Below, piece by piece: positions 8,253-16,463 of a stretch of DNA of 63,508 nt. Under the pieces are notes generated by a model. The model was not told the origin of the DNA. It saw nothing but the letters and a program-made list of their open reading frames with translations, and did not search any database. Both the position numbers and the translations under genes were made by a program. The stretch's first letter is position 1; each line of letters starts with the position of its first letter. The stretch is from Bacteroidales bacterium (GTDB lineage: Bacteria > Bacteroidota > Bacteroidia > Bacteroidales > F082): positions 1-63,508 of the forward strand of contig JAEFAE010000010.1 in the NCBI GenBank assembly GCA_016291135.1, given 5' to 3'.

Positions 8253-9353
8253 CTACTTCTTTCCACTTTCATTCCCCCTGATCTTATCGCCGGCCTTCAA
8301 GCCTTCGGTGACGACGATGTTGACGCCGTCGGAGAGGCCCACCTTGACAGCCTGGCGTTCGAACGCCTGCGGCTCGTCTTCCTTGGTGCAGCGATACACG
8401 TAGGTCTCGCCTTCTTCATAGCTGATGCAGCTCTCGGGGACGACCACGGCACCCATGGCCCGGTCGAGGATGATCTCGGCGTTGGCGGAGTAGCCGGCGC
8501 GGACGAACACGTCGTCGGGCAGGATGGCCTTGGCCCGCATCTCGAAGAACACGGCGCCGCTTTCCTGGGTGCCCTTGGGAGCGATGTACTCCAATTCGGC
8601 GTCGAACTTGCGGTCGTTCATGGCCCCGATGGTCAGGACCAGCGGCATGCCTTCGTGGATCTTACCCACCTCGGTCTCGTCGAGTTTGCCCTTGAAGATC
8701 ATGTCTTTCATGTTGGCGATGGTCGCGATGGTGGTGCCGTCGTTGAAGGTGTTGGAGTTGATCACCGAGTTACCCACCTTGACGGGGATGTCGAGGATCA
8801 TGCCGGAGATGGTGGCCTTGATCTTCGTGTTGCTGTACCCCGTGGCGCTCTTCGAGATGCCTTCCCGGATGATGTTCAGCTGGTCCTTGGCGTTGCTGTA
8901 GCTCTCCTTGGCCTGCTGGTATTCGAGTTGCGACTTCTCGAACTCCTCGGCGGAGATGAGGCCCTTCTGTTTCAGGCTCTCCTGGCGCTTGTAGGTCTTC
9001 TCCACGTTGTCGAGGTTGAGCTTCGACACCCGTACCTGCGACTCGGCGGCGGAGAGGCTGCTCACGTCGGGGATGACCTTTACCACGGCGATGACCTCGC
9101 CTTGCTGGACCTGCTGTCCCGGCTCCTTGAGGATCTCGGCGATGATGCCCGACACCTGGGGTTTCATGGCCACCTCGTCGCGCGGGTCGATCTGGCCCGT
9201 GACCACGGTGGTCTTCTGGATGGTGTCGATGCGGGCCTCCACCACTTCATAGACGGTTTTTTCGGGTCTCGATTTCTTGAAAAGATAGACGAAGGTCCAG
9301 ATGACTCCGATACCTAACAAGATGAAAAACAAGATTTTAAAGAATTTCTTCAT
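8253..9353 (-). CDS. Periplasmic adaptor (MFP/HlyD family) of efflux pump
   Basis: 366 residues. One N-terminal membrane anchor (residues 4-26) is followed by a lipoyl-like half-motif (VAMKPQVSGIIAEILKEPG, then VQQGEVIAVV). A long helical hairpin comes next (SQVRVSKLNLDNVEKTYKRQ to QLNIIREG), then the second lipoyl half (IKATISGMILDIPVKVG), a beta-barrel region and a membrane-proximal domain. This is the MacA/RND adaptor plan, bridging inner-membrane permeases to TolC. It lies between the permease genes and tolC, separated from the upstream permease by a 206-bp gap filled with two 85-bp repeats. Confidence 0.93.
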   Translation of the reverse strand: MKKFFKILFFILLGIGVIWTFVYLFKKSRPEKTVYEVVEARIDTIQKTTVVTGQIDPRDEVAMKPQVSGIIAEILKEPGQQVQQGEVIAVVKVIPDVSSLSAAESQVRVSKLNLDNVEKTYKRQESLKQKGLISAEEFEKSQLEYQQAKESYSNAKDQLNIIREGISKSATGYSNTKIKATISGMILDIPVKVGNSVINSNTFNDGTTIATIANMKDMIFKGKLDETEVGKIHEGMPLVLTIGAMNDRKFDAELEYIAPKGTQESGAVFFEMRAKAILPDDVFVRAGYSANAEIILDRAMGAVVVPESCISYEEGETYVYRCTKEDEPQAFERQAVKVGLSDGVNIVVTEGLKAGDKIRGNESGKK

Positions 9354-9380
9354 GATGATATGTTTTTATGTTTTTTCTTT

Positions 9381-9560
9381 CTTCTTTTTTTCCTTTTTCC
9401 AGGGGTTTCGTTCCTCAACCCCGTGGCTACTGACAGGAGCACCCCGCTGGGGTGCGTCTGGTCTATCTTCTTTTTTCCTTTTTCCAGGGGTTTCGTTCCT
9501 CAACCCCGTGGCTACCGACAGGAGCACCCCGCTGGGGTGCGTCTGGTCTATCTTCTTTTT
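9381..9560. repeat. Two tandem copies of an 85-bp hairpin-rich repeat
   Basis: The two units are nearly identical, with period 85 (AGGGGTTTCG begins at 9401 and again at 9486). Differences are one T-run length and a single C/T change. Each unit holds two potential hairpins: AGGGGTTT with AACCCC (9401-9422), and CACCCC-GCT-GGGGTG (9440-9454). The array ends exactly at the stop codon of the permease gene. It looks like a REP/BIME-type intergenic repeat within the efflux operon. Confidence 0.85.
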
Positions 9561-10828
9561 TATTCTTCCCTGATGGCATCGATGGCTTTAATCTGTATCG
9601 CTCTCCAGGCGGGCAAAACACCGGCCAAGAGTCCTGAAATGATGATGATGACGGTGGCGGCCACGGCGGCTTTGAAGCCCATGTTGGGATCCTGGAACAT
9701 CATGTTGTCGCTGGGCATGCTGGAGGTGATCATCGCCACGACGGCCATGATGGCCACCCCGAGGCAGAGGCCCACCAGTCCGGCCAAGACGGTCAGCAAC
9801 AGGCTTTCCGACAGCACCTGGCCGATGATGTTCTTCGGCTTGGCTCCGATGGCGCGCCGCACGCCGATCTCGCGGGTACGTTCCTTCACGGTCACCAGCA
9901 TGATGTTGCTCACGCCGATGATGCCCGACAGCAGGGTGCCCAGTCCCACGATCCAGATCAGGATGTGGATGCCGAAGAACAAGCCCTTGAAGGTGTTGAA
10001 GATCTCCGAGAGGTCGAACGACTCGATGGCCTCCTCGTCGGTGGGGCTGATGTCGTGTCGCTCCTTGAGGAGCTGCTTGATGTCGTCTGCGATGCTTTTG
10101 AGGGGCGTGTCGTCGTCGGCCACCAGGGCGAAGAAATGGATCTTGTCGCCGATGGCATACACCTGTTGCATGGTGGTGAAAGGCAGGATCACCGACTCAT
10201 CGACGGAACCGTTGACTTCGACGTTCTCGGTGTAGGAACGGACCACGCCTACCACTTGGAAATAGATCCCGTTGACTTTCACCATCTTGCCGATGGGATT
10301 CTCGCCTTTCTCGAACATGGTTTCATACACTTTCTTACCCAGCAGACACACCTTGCGGTTGGATGCGATGTCGGTGTCGTTGAGGAAGCGTCCCTTCAGG
10401 ATCTTCGACTTCTCGATCTGATTGTACTCGGGCAGGACCCCTTTCACCGAGAAGCTGCTGCCGCGGTTGCCGTAGATCACGTTTTTCTCTTCGTTCGACC
10501 ACAAGCTGGCCTCGGGCGAGATGGCCTTGACGCAGGGGAAGGTCTCCCTGATCGCTTCCAAGTCGGCCATCTGCATCGTCCATTGTCGCCCTTTCTGGTA
10601 GCCTTTATAGGGTTCGCTGGTGGCGCCGGCAAAGAAAAACCCCGTGTTGGGCGTCACGCCCTCCACCTGCTTCATCAGTCCGTTTTCGAAGCCGTTGCCC
10701 GTGGAGGAGAGGATCACCAGGAGGAAGATGCCCCAAAACACGCCGAAGGCCGTCAGCAAGCTGCGGGTCTTGTTGCGTGTGATGGTCTGCCATATCTCGT
10801 TGAGTCCGTCGAAGTCGAACATGGTCAC
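9560..10828 (-). CDS. ABC transporter permease, MacB/FtsX type (second)
   Basis: 422 residues. An N-terminal membrane helix (about 21-43) is followed by a large periplasmic MacB-type core domain (residues 50-275) and three C-terminal FtsX helices (about 290-400). Motifs include GVSNIMLVTVKERTREIGVR and RRAIGAKPKNI. It is homologous to the permease encoded at 10836-12071 and 7 nt downstream of it, so the two probably form a heterodimer served by the ATPase at 12072. Together with the adaptor and TolC they make a MacB-type mechanotransmission pump. It may export an antibiotic, peptide or lipid; the substrate cannot be read from the sequence. Confidence 0.92.
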   Translation of the reverse strand: MTMFDFDGLNEIWQTITRNKTRSLLTAFGVFWGIFLLVILSSTGNGFENGLMKQVEGVTPNTGFFFAGATSEPYKGYQKGRQWTMQMADLEAIRETFPCVKAISPEASLWSNEEKNVIYGNRGSSFSVKGVLPEYNQIEKSKILKGRFLNDTDIASNRKVCLLGKKVYETMFEKGENPIGKMVKVNGIYFQVVGVVRSYTENVEVNGSVDESVILPFTTMQQVYAIGDKIHFFALVADDDTPLKSIADDIKQLLKERHDISPTDEEAIESFDLSEIFNTFKGLFFGIHILIWIVGLGTLLSGIIGVSNIMLVTVKERTREIGVRRAIGAKPKNIIGQVLSESLLLTVLAGLVGLCLGVAIMAVVAMITSSMPSDNMMFQDPNMGFKAAVAATVIIIISGLLAGVLPAWRAIQIKAIDAIREE

Positions 10829-10835
10829 AGGTTTT

Positions 10836-12071
10836 TTATCGGTAATTCATTGCTTCTATGGGTTTCACTTTCACGGCGTTGCGGGCGGGGAAGAAGCCTG
10901 CCAGCACGCCGCACACGATGAGCAGCACGGTGGCCATCAGCACGATGCGGATGTCGATCGAGGGAACGATGTTCAACGAGAAGGAGTTGCCTTCCTGGAT
11001 CTTGGCTAGGATGCTGCCGCTGGCTTCGGCCACCACCATGCCGAGCCACATCCCGATGTAACCGAAGATGGCGGTGATGAGCACCGACTCGGTGACGATG
11101 GAGGCCAATATGGAGCGCGACTTGGCGCCGAGGGCCTTGCGGATGCCGATCTCGTTGGTGCGTTCCTTCACGGTGATGCGCATGATGTTGCTCACGCCCA
11201 CGATGCCCGAGGCAAGCATGGCGAATCCGATGATCCAGATGAAAAGCTCCAAGGTGTTGAAGATCTTCATGGTCTGCAGGTATTCTTCTTGGGTGCTGCG
11301 TATGTAGACAGCCGAGTGGTCATCGGGGTCGAACTCATGCAGGTGTGCCAGTTGGGCCCTGAGATATTCGGTGTAAGCCTCGTTGTCCTCCTTGGTCTCC
11401 AGGCCTTTTACGGTGAACCGCAGCATCCAATAATAGCGCTGGTTGGTAATCTTTTTCAAGGTGGAGAAGGGAACCAAGGCGCCGCCGCCGTTTGAGTTGG
11501 GGTCGCCTTCATAGACGCCAACCACCTTATAGGCGATGCCGTTGACGATGATGAACTGGCCGATGGGGGAGGTGCCGTCGTCGAAAAGATGCTTCTCGAC
11601 GGCATCGTCGATCACGGCTACCTTCTCGCTTTGTCTCTCGTCACGTTCGTTGAGCAGGCGTCCTTTCACGAGATCGACGTTCGAGATGGATTGAAAAACG
11701 GGACGGACCCCTCTCATGTTGACGCTGCACGACTGGTCGCCGAAATAGGCAAAGCCACTGCTGTTGATGGTCGGTGATACTTGATCCACGTGTTGTGCCT
11801 CGTTTTCCAGGAAGCGGATGTCCTTGTCGGTAAACCAGATGGAACGGTTGGTGCCATGGCCCCTGAAGGGTTTGGAGGTCTCGCCGCCGAAAAGCATATA
11901 CGTGTTTTTGGACTGGTCGCTGAACTCCTGTGTGATGCCGTTCGTGATGCCGTTTCCGGCGGCGAGGAGCACGATGAGGATGAAGATGCCCCACGAGATG
12001 GCGAATCCCGTGAGGAAGGTCCTCAACTTGTTGCGGCTCAAGGCCATGAATATCTCGCGCCAGAAGTCCAT
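10836..12071 (-). CDS. ABC transporter permease, MacB/FtsX type (first)
   Basis: 411 residues with the same plan as its downstream paralog: an N-terminal helix (FAISWGIFILIVLLAAG), a periplasmic domain, and three C-terminal helices carrying GVSNIMRITVKERTNEIGIR and KALGAKSRSI. The start codon at 12071 abuts the stop of the ATPase gene (12072), so translation is coupled. In this system the ATPase and permease are separate genes, unlike fused E. coli MacB; this split form is common in Bacteroidetes. Confidence 0.92.
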   Translation of the reverse strand: MDFWREIFMALSRNKLRTFLTGFAISWGIFILIVLLAAGNGITNGITQEFSDQSKNTYMLFGGETSKPFRGHGTNRSIWFTDKDIRFLENEAQHVDQVSPTINSSGFAYFGDQSCSVNMRGVRPVFQSISNVDLVKGRLLNERDERQSEKVAVIDDAVEKHLFDDGTSPIGQFIIVNGIAYKVVGVYEGDPNSNGGGALVPFSTLKKITNQRYYWMLRFTVKGLETKEDNEAYTEYLRAQLAHLHEFDPDDHSAVYIRSTQEEYLQTMKIFNTLELFIWIIGFAMLASGIVGVSNIMRITVKERTNEIGIRKALGAKSRSILASIVTESVLITAIFGYIGMWLGMVVAEASGSILAKIQEGNSFSLNIVPSIDIRIVLMATVLLIVCGVLAGFFPARNAVKVKPIEAMNYR

Positions 12072-12782
12072 TTATTTGATCTCTGTGTTAAAGTCGATGA
12101 GGTCGGGGTTGTTGGTTTCGATGTTCTCGATCACGCCGTCTTTCAGGTGGATGATCTTGTTCGTGCGCAGGGCGATGCCTTTCTCGTGGGTGACGATGAT
12201 CATGGTGATGCCCGTCTGGTTCACCTCGCGGAGGATCTGCATCACCTCGGCGGAGGTCTTGCTGTCCAAGGCGCCGGTAGGCTCGTCGGCGAGGATCACC
12301 TTGGGATGGGTTACCAGGGCGCGGGCCATCGACACCCGTTGTTTCTGTCCGCCGGAGAGCTCGTTGGGATAGTGGTCGGCCCACTCTTTCAGTCCGAAAC
12401 GCTCCAGGTATTCCAAGGCCAGCTCGTTGCGTTTCTTGCGGCTCACGTTCTGATAGTATAAAGGTAGCGCCACGTTCTCCATCGCCGTCTTGAAGGGGAT
12501 GAGGTTGAACGACTGGAAGATGAAGCCGATGGTCCGGTTGCGCACGTCGGCGGCCTCGTTCTCGCTGAGGTCCTTCACCAGCTTGCCGTTGAGGTAGTAT
12601 TCGCCCGTGTCGTAGTTGTCCAAGATGCCTAAGATGTTCAGCAAGGTGGATTTCCCCGATCCCGAGGCACCCATGATGCTGACCATCTCGCCCTCCTCCA
12701 CGTTGAGGTTGATGCCCTTGAGCACATGGAGCGGCTGGGCACCGAAGTAGGTCTTGTTGATGTCTTTAAGCGCGATCATCAT
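12072..12782 (-). CDS. ABC transporter ATP-binding protein, MacB/LolD type
   Basis: 236 residues with a complete nucleotide-binding domain: Walker A GASGSGKST (38-46), Q-loop FIFQSF (about 88-92), signature LSGGQ (142-146), Walker B VILADEPTGALD (162-173) and H-loop His199. The family partners FtsX-type permeases. It is the first gene of the efflux operon. Two ATGs begin the frame (12782 and 12779); either could be used. An operator-like palindrome sits just upstream, so this gene is where the operon's control acts. Confidence 0.94.
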   Translation of the reverse strand: MMIALKDINKTYFGAQPLHVLKGINLNVEEGEMVSIMGASGSGKSTLLNILGILDNYDTGEYYLNGKLVKDLSENEAADVRNRTIGFIFQSFNLIPFKTAMENVALPLYYQNVSRKKRNELALEYLERFGLKEWADHYPNELSGGQKQRVSMARALVTHPKVILADEPTGALDSKTSAEVMQILREVNQTGITMIIVTHEKGIALRTNKIIHLKDGVIENIETNNPDLIDFNTEIK

Positions 12783-12806
12783 GATTGTTTTCGGGTTGTT
12801 CTTTTA

Positions 12807-12828
12807 GTGTATTAGTTTACTAACACAC
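12807..12828 (-). promoter_or_regulatory. Palindromic operator of the efflux operon
   Basis: A 22-bp near-perfect palindrome with arms GTGTATTAGT and ACTAACACAC, one mismatch per arm, lies directly downstream of the -7 box at 12831-12838 and covers the expected transcription start. A dyad of this size and placement is typical of TetR- or MarR-type repressor sites controlling efflux pumps. No such regulator gene is adjacent in this window. Confidence 0.7.
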
Positions 12829-12830
12829 TG

Positions 12831-12838
12831 CAAAAGTA
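12831..12838 (-). promoter_or_regulatory. -7 box TACTTTTG of the efflux operon
   Basis: Minus-strand match to TAnnTTTG, about 49 nt before the ATPase start. The palindrome at 12807-12828 begins 2 nt downstream. Confidence 0.65.
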
Positions 12839-12883
12839 AATGTTTTTTTGATACCTCCAAGAAAAAAATGAAAAAAATCTACG

Positions 12884-12891
12884 TAATTTTG
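12884..12891 (+). promoter_or_regulatory. -7 box TAATTTTG of the S46 peptidase gene
   Basis: Matches TAnnTTTG, 27 nt before the ATG at 12919. Confidence 0.6.
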
Positions 12892-12918
12892 TTTCCACTA
12901 TTATAAAACGTTAAAAGC

Positions 12919-15048
12919 ATGAAAAAGTTACGTTTGTTATTCGTTTTTTTGATCGTTTCGGTAACGGCTTTTGCCGGCGAGGGAATGTGGATCCCGATGC
13001 TCCTCCAGTACAATGAGAAAGAGATGCAGGAGATGGGCATGCGCATCACGGCCGACGACATCTACAGCATCAACCACAGCAGCCTGAAAGACGCCATCGT
13101 GCTCTTTGGCGGTGGCTGTACGGGTGAGATCGTCAGCGACTACGGCCTGCTGCTCACCAACCACCACTGCGGCTACGACTACATCCAAAAGCACAGCTCC
13201 GTGGAGCACGACTACCTCACCGACGGTTTCTGGGCCATGGACCGTTCGCAGGAGCTGCCTTGCCCCGGCTTGAGTGTCATTTTCCTGAGAGAGATGCGCG
13301 ACGTGACCGACCAGGTGCTTTATCAGGTCACCGACGACATGACCGAGGCCAAGCGTCAGGCCAACATCAGCGAGAACATGAAACGCATCATCGCCGAGGT
13401 GGAGAAGGAGACCAGCTATAAAGTGTCGATCAAGCCGTTCTTCCTGGGCAACCAATACTATCTCCTGTTGAATGAAGTGTACACCGACGTGCGCCTGGTG
13501 GGCTGTCCTCCGAGCAACATCGGCAAGTTCGGTGGCGATACCGACAACTGGGTGTGGCCCCGCCATACCGGCGACTTCAGTGTGTTCCGTGTGTATGCCG
13601 GCAAGGACGGCCATCCGGCCGACTACAGCGCCGACAACGTCCCTTACAAGCCCGCCAAGCACCTCGAGATCTCGCTGAAAGGCGCCGATGAGGGCGACTT
13701 CGCCTTTGTGTTCGGCTATCCCGCCCGCACCAGCGAATACCTGCCTGCCATCGCCGTCGATCAGGAAGCCAATGTGATCGATCCCATCGCCGTCGACCTG
13801 CGTGGCCAGATCCTCGACATCTACAACCAATATCAGGAGCAGGACAAGAAAGTGCGCATCCAGTATGCCTCCAAGCATGCCGGTCTGGGCAACGGCTGGA
13901 AGAAGTGGATGGGCGTCATCGAGGGCATCAACCACTTCCACGGAGTGGAGAAGAAGCAGGCCTACGAGAAGACCTTCATGGACTGGTGCAATGCCAGCCG
14001 TCAACGCCATGCCTATATCGGCCTCCTGCGCGCTTTCGAAAAACAATACAAGGCCTTGGAGCCGTACCGCGTGGCTTACACCTATATGACAAATGCCGGA
14101 TTAAACATTGAACTTATCGAGTTTGCGGGCAGCTTCGGCAGACTGGCGCAAGTTACCAAGGAGACCCCGCAAGAAGACATCGACAAGATGGTCGCCGCAC
14201 TTAAAAACGCCACTAAAGCGTTCTTCAAGGACTATTACCAGCCCATCGACGAGGCGGTGGCCAAGCGCATGCTCTCCGAATATCTTAAACAGCCCGTCGA
14301 CTTCCGCCCCAGCTTCCTCAACGACATCAAGGACGTGGACGCTTTCGTGGCGCAGCTGTTCCAGAAGTCGATGTTCGTTTCCGAGGACAAGGTGAATGCC
14401 TTCCTTGACGGTTTCAAGGCCAGCAAGGCCAAGAAGCTGCAGAAAGACCCCGCTTTGAAGGCTTATCAGAGCTTGATCGACTTTTATCGCAACGAGGTCA
14501 ATCCCAAGATGGCGCCCATCAACAAGGAGATCGACAGCCTGCAGCGTCTCTACATGAGGGGGCAGATGCTGATGGAGCCGGAGCGCCGTTTCTCGCCCGA
14601 CGCCAACTTCACGCTGCGCGTCACCTACGGCAAGGTGGAGGGCTTCAAGCCCCAGGACGGCAAGCAATACCGCCATTTCACCACGCTCGAGGGCATCATG
14701 GAGAAGGAGAACCCCGACATCTACGACTACGTGGTCGAGCCCAAGCTCAAGGAACTCTATCGCAAGAAAGACTATGGCCGTTATGCCGACAAGGATGGCA
14801 CCATGCATGTGGCCTTCACCGCCAGCGTCCACACCACGGGCGGCAACTCGGGCAGCCCCATCCTGAACGCCGACGGCCAGTTGCTGGGTTTGAACTTCGA
14901 CCGTTGCTGGGAAGGCACCATGAGCGACTTGGTCTACGACCCCGCCATCTGCCGCAACATCTCGGTCGACATCCGTTACGTGCTCTTCATCATCGACAAG
15001 TTTGCCGGGGCCAAGCATTTGGTCGATGAGATGACCATCGCTGAATAA
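12919..15048 (+). CDS. dpp11: S46 dipeptidyl-peptidase, DPP11 type (Asp/Glu-specific)
   Basis: 709 residues with a signal peptide (AFAG); periplasmic. The S46 chymotrypsin-like triad is visible: His in TNHHCG (82/83), Asp219 in HTGDF and Ser644 in GGNSGSP. Residue 662, 18 positions after the catalytic Ser, is Arg (NFDRCWEG). In Porphyromonas enzymes the equivalent position 673 is Arg in DPP11, which prefers acidic P1 residues, and Gly in DPP7. The enzyme removes dipeptides from oligopeptide N-termini, feeding amino-acid fermentation. It has its own promoter and a strong hairpin terminator at 15092. The length is normal for the family. Confidence 0.93.
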   Translation: MKKLRLLFVFLIVSVTAFAGEGMWIPMLLQYNEKEMQEMGMRITADDIYSINHSSLKDAIVLFGGGCTGEIVSDYGLLLTNHHCGYDYIQKHSSVEHDYLTDGFWAMDRSQELPCPGLSVIFLREMRDVTDQVLYQVTDDMTEAKRQANISENMKRIIAEVEKETSYKVSIKPFFLGNQYYLLLNEVYTDVRLVGCPPSNIGKFGGDTDNWVWPRHTGDFSVFRVYAGKDGHPADYSADNVPYKPAKHLEISLKGADEGDFAFVFGYPARTSEYLPAIAVDQEANVIDPIAVDLRGQILDIYNQYQEQDKKVRIQYASKHAGLGNGWKKWMGVIEGINHFHGVEKKQAYEKTFMDWCNASRQRHAYIGLLRAFEKQYKALEPYRVAYTYMTNAGLNIELIEFAGSFGRLAQVTKETPQEDIDKMVAALKNATKAFFKDYYQPIDEAVAKRMLSEYLKQPVDFRPSFLNDIKDVDAFVAQLFQKSMFVSEDKVNAFLDGFKASKAKKLQKDPALKAYQSLIDFYRNEVNPKMAPINKEIDSLQRLYMRGQMLMEPERRFSPDANFTLRVTYGKVEGFKPQDGKQYRHFTTLEGIMEKENPDIYDYVVEPKLKELYRKKDYGRYADKDGTMHVAFTASVHTTGGNSGSPILNADGQLLGLNFDRCWEGTMSDLVYDPAICRNISVDIRYVLFIIDKFAGAKHLVDEMTIAE

Positions 15049-15091
15049 CAGCATTTTGCGTCGTGGCAAGGAGCCTGACGACGTGGAAATG

Positions 15092-15132
15092 AAAAAAAAC
15101 CGCCGGATGGATGAAACATTCGGCGGTTTTTT
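15092..15132 (+). terminator. Rho-independent terminator after the S46 peptidase gene
   Basis: AAACCGCCG pairs with CGGCGGTTT around a 15-nt loop, followed by a T run. The A run on the other side makes it potentially bidirectional. Confidence 0.85.
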
Positions 15133-15163
15133 GCTACCTACAGGAAACTCAATATAGATACAA

Positions 15164-15949
15164 ATGAACGTTTTTGATTTTCCTGAAGCCAGGAGCATTG
15201 TGGTTGTCGGCGACATCCACGGCGAATTCAACAAGCTCGTCCACAAGTGCTGCGTCCGTTACAAGGTGCGCGACGCCCTCATCGTGGTGGCGGGCGACTG
15301 TGGCTTCGGCTTTGAGCGGCCGGGCTATTACGACTATGTGTATGAGCGCCATCGCAGGTACTTAAGCAGCGCGAACTGTTGGCTGGTGATGGTACGCGGC
15401 AACCACGACAACCCTGCCTATTTCAACGGGCCGTACCGGATCCGTCACGAGCGTTTCATGACGTTGCCCGACTATGCCGTGCTGAGGGCCTGTGGCCACG
15501 TGGTCCTTTGTGTAGGTGGGGCCGTCTCGGTGGACCGCATGGTTCGGAAGAACAGCCCTTACTATCGTCCGGCCGAGGTGGTGGCGCCCTTGGAGCGCAA
15601 CGTCTATTGGGAAGACGAGCCCCCGGTGTTCGACCCTGGCCAGCTGGAGGCGCTCTCCGAGGCCTATCGGATCGACACCGTGATCACCCATACGGCTCCC
15701 ATGATCTGCGACCGTATCGTCAAGTTGGGCCTGTATTCCTTTTCCATCGACGACGACCGTTTGTTGGCCGATGTGGAGGAGGAGCGTGCCACCATGGAAC
15801 GACTGCGGGTGGCATTGCTGGAGCATGGCCATCCCTTGCGGTACTGGTGTTACGGACACTTCCACCAGAGCTGGCACTACGAGATCGACGGCGTGCTATA
15901 CAACATGTTGGACATCATGGAGTTCGTGGAACTCCCTCCAGGTGAGTAG
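15164..15949 (+). CDS. Calcineurin-like metallophosphoesterase
   Basis: 261 residues, cytosolic, with the motif series of the family: GDIHGEF (16-22), GDCGFGF (44-50), RGNHD (about 78-82), THTAP (about 175-179) and GHFHQSW (about 230). These residues bind the two metal ions. The substrate cannot be told; relatives act on phosphoproteins, nucleotides or cyclic nucleotides. It follows the terminator of the peptidase gene and is followed convergently, after 5 bp, by a truncated gene. The leader resembles that of the gene at 19845. Confidence 0.88.
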   Translation: MNVFDFPEARSIVVVGDIHGEFNKLVHKCCVRYKVRDALIVVAGDCGFGFERPGYYDYVYERHRRYLSSANCWLVMVRGNHDNPAYFNGPYRIRHERFMTLPDYAVLRACGHVVLCVGGAVSVDRMVRKNSPYYRPAEVVAPLERNVYWEDEPPVFDPGQLEALSEAYRIDTVITHTAPMICDRIVKLGLYSFSIDDDRLLADVEEERATMERLRVALLEHGHPLRYWCYGHFHQSWHYEIDGVLYNMLDIMEFVELPPGE

Positions 15950-15954
15950 GAGGC

Positions 15955-16377
15955 TTATTTCTTGATCCGCTGGGCCAGTCCCATCGCGTAGTTGGTGCAG
16001 ATGGACGACGATGCCAGGAAGAACGGGTTCTCGCAGGGGATCCCGCAGAAGGTGATGGCGAGGCTCGGCCCTTCCGTCTGCTGATTTCTGCCCTCGGTCT
16101 CCTGTCTTGTGTCTTCGGTCTTCCGTCTTCTTACTGCTTCAGCGACCTCCCTGATCCGTATAGGATGGTCGTAATGGATACATGCTTCTTCTGCCCGTTG
16201 AAGGTCTTCGTCGGAGCAGTTGTTGAGCCAGCGCCAGGCGTTCTTCTCGTTGTTGAACCGGATGGCCCGGAGGGCTCGTGCCGGATCGCCTTTGCCGCAT
16301 GCGTTGGAGCAAGGGGCGTTTTCGCACAGCAGGCAGCGTGCCGCCTCTTCGTACAGGATAAGATCGAGGTGTTGCAT
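15955..16377 (-). pseudogene. Truncated Fe-S oxidoreductase (dihydropyrimidine dehydrogenase-like N-terminus)
   Basis: 140 residues. Residues 8-45 match the N-terminal Fe-S domain of dihydropyrimidine dehydrogenase and glutamate synthase small chain (ARCLLCENAPCSNACGKGDP, then ALRAIRFNNEKNAWRWL). Residues 104-135 (LAITFCGIPCENPFFLASS) look like the first strand of a dihydroorotate dehydrogenase-type flavin barrel. The frame then stops after about 30 barrel residues, where several hundred would be expected. Residues about 83-103 (KTEDTRQETEGRNQQTEG) come from a purine-rich micro-repeat inserted in frame. I read it as a 3'-truncated remnant; a short Fe-S protein could still be made. Confidence 0.65.
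16079..16140 (-). repeat. Purine-rich micro-repeat inside coding sequence
   Basis: On the minus strand the units GAAGACGGAAGACC, GAAGACACAAGACAGGAGACC and GAGGGCAGAAATCAG are of the same kind as the spacer at 8131-8250. They read through in frame as polar residues within the truncated oxidoreductase. Confidence 0.7.
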
Positions 16378-16437
16378 AGTCGTTTGAATGCGTCGTTGTT
16401 AGGATGCAAGTATAGGAAAAGGATTCGTTTTTTTTAT

Positions 16438-16445
16438 TATTTTTG
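16438..16445 (+). promoter_or_regulatory. -7 box TATTTTTG of the Fic gene at 16464
   Basis: Matches TAnnTTTG, 18 nt before the ATG. Confidence 0.6.
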
Positions 16446-16463
16446 CAGATTAGTCGATGACCT

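Noticed and set aside
8158..8403. Plus-strand open frame rich in Leu, Ser and Cys over the micro-repeat
   Set aside because: The product is only translation of the low-complexity repeat and the antisense of the adaptor gene.
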